The notes under the pieces were generated by a model, which was not told the origin of the DNA, did no database searches, and worked only from the letters and a program-made list of their open reading frames with translations. A DNA stretch of 64,000 bases. Source: Salsuginibacillus kocurii DSM 18087 (GTDB taxonomy: Bacteria > Bacillota > Bacilli > Bacillales > Marinococcaceae). The translations under genes were made by a program, and so were the position numbers. Position 1 is the first letter of the stretch; each line of letters starts with the position of its first letter. Shown here piece by piece: positions 62,573 to 64,000 of the stretch. Location: contig NZ_KB898623.1 in NCBI RefSeq assembly GCF_000377705.1, positions 464,684 through 528,683 on the forward strand, in the 5' to 3' direction.

Positions 62573-63193
62573 ATGAAGACTTTTTACAAGGAACAATGGG
62601 AGCAATTTAAAAATAAATATTTAATGGCTTTCCTAGTAGCCATGATAGTTTCACTAGTGGCCGGTATTGGCGTTTATGCATTTCTTCTGGCTAATTCCGG
62701 GCTTCTTGAAATGGTTATGGGAGAACTAGAAGCTCAGTTTTCAGACCTCGGTGTGCAGTCAGACACCGGCCACCAAGAGTTGTTTTGGGTTATTTTATTA
62801 AATAACCTGCAAGTTTCCTTGCTCGTTGTACTGCTCGGTTTTATCCCCATTGTTGTTCTTCCTCTTCTAAGTCCAATAGCTACTGCAGGGTCAGTAAGTG
62901 TAGTTATGGCCTATGTACAAATTCACGGCGGCGAAAGCCCGCTCCCGCTTTTTGTTACTGGTATTCTTCCACACGGCATTATTGAAATGGTTGGCTTATT
63001 TTTAGCCAGTGCCGTAGGAATTGTCCTAAGTATCGATACAGCCAAAAAGCTGTTCACTGAAGCACGACGCGACATTCGTTTATCCGAGTCCATACACCAG
63101 GCCTTTAAAATGTATATCGGTGTGGTTGCTCCGCTTATTGTGCTAGCAGCTCTCATAGAAGGGTTTATTACACCTTTATTATTAACCTCATAG
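62573..63193 (+). CDS. SpoIIM-like (DUF95) membrane protein
   Basis: The 206-aa protein has five hydrophobic helices and the DUF95/SpoIIM signature GILPHGIIEMVGLFLASAVG near residue 135. A soluble loop follows the first helix (LEAQFSDLGVQSDTGHQE). True SpoIIM acts in septal peptidoglycan removal and engulfment, but related proteins without a sporulation role are common. The ATG at 62573 lies 9 bases after AAAGGG; a TTG seven codons earlier is less likely. It is not in the spoIIM context of B. subtilis, so I call it only a family member. Confidence 0.72.
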   Translation: MKTFYKEQWEQFKNKYLMAFLVAMIVSLVAGIGVYAFLLANSGLLEMVMGELEAQFSDLGVQSDTGHQELFWVILLNNLQVSLLVVLLGFIPIVVLPLLSPIATAGSVSVVMAYVQIHGGESPLPLFVTGILPHGIIEMVGLFLASAVGIVLSIDTAKKLFTEARRDIRLSESIHQAFKMYIGVVAPLIVLAALIEGFITPLLLTS

Positions 63194-63207
63194 TCAGGTG
63201 TAATAAA

Positions 63208-63693
63208 CTACTTCTTATACGACTCACGTTTAACCTCGCTATAAAGTTTTTTGGCCACTTGTTCGGACCACGATCCTTGATTTTCTTTGCGGTTTTTAAA
63301 TTCTTCCAATAAGGCATCCCCAGAATAACCGTCTGCAATTAACGTCTCTAAAATAAAATTAAAAACGTCTTCTTGCTGAATCGCCATTTTCGCATCAAAT
63401 AAAACTCCCAGCTCTTCCGATAATTCATGAATTTCTCGGACATGGCCAATCATTGTCGCCGGGTCATTATTTTCATCAGTAATGGTCACTTCCATTACGA
63501 AAGGCTCTTGGCTCTCGAGAAGAGTGTTAAACCGTTCTCTATACTTAGGCGAAATAACAGCATCAACCAGCCACCAGCCAGTTCCCTCTTCACGGTTGAT
63601 AACAAGGCCTTCCTTATAGGAAATTGACTCATGAACAGGAGACTCATCCTTTAAAAATACTAATTCCAATCCTTTAAGTCGAAAGGTTTTCAT
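63208..63693 (-). CDS. YwpF-like protein
   Basis: The 161-aa soluble protein resembles B. subtilis YwpF: MKTFRLKGLELVFLKD at the start, LVINREEGTGWWLVDAVI in the middle and an acidic C-terminal half. YwpF has no known function. GGAGGGG lies 7 bases before the ATG. It is convergent with the SpoIIM-like gene, 14 bp away, with no obvious terminator between the two. Confidence 0.6.
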   Translation of the reverse strand: MKTFRLKGLELVFLKDESPVHESISYKEGLVINREEGTGWWLVDAVISPKYRERFNTLLESQEPFVMEVTITDENNDPATMIGHVREIHELSEELGVLFDAKMAIQQEDVFNFILETLIADGYSGDALLEEFKNRKENQGSWSEQVAKKLYSEVKRESYKK

Positions 63694-63802
63694 CCTTGCC
63701 CCTCCTGTTTTCTTTCTCTCATTTAATCACACTTTTACCCATTAAGAAAAGGCTAGCCCATATTAGAATAGAACGTTCAAGCTGCCTGCCCCATTTTGTT
63801 AA

Positions 63803-63841
63803 AGCCCCCTACCTTTCACCACAGTGAGAAGGCAGAGGGCT
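63803..63841 (-). terminator. Probable terminator of the aminotransferase gene
   Basis: A long imperfect stem (about 63803-63819 with 63824-63841) lies 30 bp after the stop at 63872 and is followed by an interrupted A/T run. Confidence 0.55.
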
Positions 63842-63871
63842 CAAGTTTTCCCAATCTATATTAAGTTCTGT

Positions 63872-64000
63872 TTAGGAAGATGAATGTTCCTGATGTTTAG
63901 GCAGCTTTTTGTAAGCTTCTTTTAATCGCCGCACCCCTTCTTCGACATGACCTTTTGGACAAGCCACATTCATTCGGGCAAATCCACTGCCTTCTTTTCC
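63872..64000 (-). CDS. PatB/MalY-type PLP aminotransferase or C-S lyase (C-terminal end only)
   Basis: The 42 visible codons run off the window edge. They read GSGFARMNVACPKGHVEEGV followed by a basic helix and a short polar tail. The GFxRxNxACPxxxxEEGxxRL pattern is the C-terminal signature of the MalY/PatB branch of class I aminotransferases, which act as cystathionine beta-lyases; the Arg binds the substrate carboxylate. The rest of the gene is outside, so the exact function stays open. Confidence 0.72.
   Translation of the reverse strand, partial: GKEGSGFARMNVACPKGHVEEGVRRLKEAYKKLPKHQEHSSS

Overview
The window is one chromosomal stretch of a low-GC Gram-positive bacterium of the family Bacillaceae. 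Gene content and order follow the Bacillus subtilis acuB-to-ytkD region: acuBC, motPS, ccpA, aroA, ytxGHJ, murC, sftA, ytpQR, ytoQ, ytoP, ytzB, ytnP, trmB, ytmP, ytkP, pepV, ytzE, rsuA, murJ, ytfP, leuS, ytqAB, ytpAB, ytoA, metK, pckA and ytkD are all recognisable. The acidic linkers in MotS and SftA and the Na+-type stator genes fit a moderately halophilic or alkaliphilic member of the Halobacillus/Oceanobacillus kind. The genus is an inference; no rRNA gene is present to settle it.

Layout. 1-8.2 kb: the end of acuB and acuC (acetyl-CoA synthetase control), the stator pair motP-motS, the catabolite regulator ccpA, the shikimate-entry enzyme aroA, and an unusual FtsA/PilM-like ATPase with a long modular tail. 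8.3-22 kb: stress genes ytxG-ytxH-brxC, murC, a nicotinate phosphoribosyltransferase cluster, the DNA translocase sftA, ytpR, ytpQ, a PTS_EIIC_2 membrane protein, ytoQ, the M42 peptidase ytoP and ytzB. 22-31 kb: a fructose operon (fruR-fruK-fruA) behind a phased operator array, then ytnP, trmB, a GH32 sucrose-6-phosphate hydrolase and ytmP. 31-44 kb: purU, a NERD-like protein, an operon of a HAD phosphatase, thpR and lrgAB, then ytkP, pepV, ytzE, rsuA, a SEDS-family protein, the lipid II flippase murJ and a YjbQ-family protein. 44-64 kb: ytfP, a DnaA-box cluster, an unknown membrane protein, leuS with a T-box leader, an MFS transporter, the tRNA-modification pair ytqA-ytqB, a YczE-like protein, ytpA-ytpB, ytoA, metK with a SAM-I riboswitch, a DCC-family protein, pckA, ytkD, a SpoIIM-like protein, a YwpF-like protein and the end of a PatB/MalY-type aminotransferase.

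Most genes are housekeeping and ordinary. Carbon control is well represented: CcpA, FruR, the fructose PTS, GH32 and PckA together cover uptake of fructose and sucrose and the switch to gluconeogenesis. Cell-envelope functions (MurC, MurJ, SEDS, LrgAB, SftA, the FtsA-like ATPase) are scattered through the window. Two dispersed non-coding repeat families are visible: a direct element that starts exactly at stop codons, and a roughly 125-190 bp palindromic, MITE-like element.

The items most worth a second look are the DnaA-box cluster at 46.1-46.2 kb, the 10-bp-phased operator array upstream of fruR, the Met at the ion-selectivity position of MotS, and the tandem beta-grasp-like tail of the FtsA-like protein. 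I found no CRISPR array, prophage, insertion sequence, tRNA or rRNA gene.
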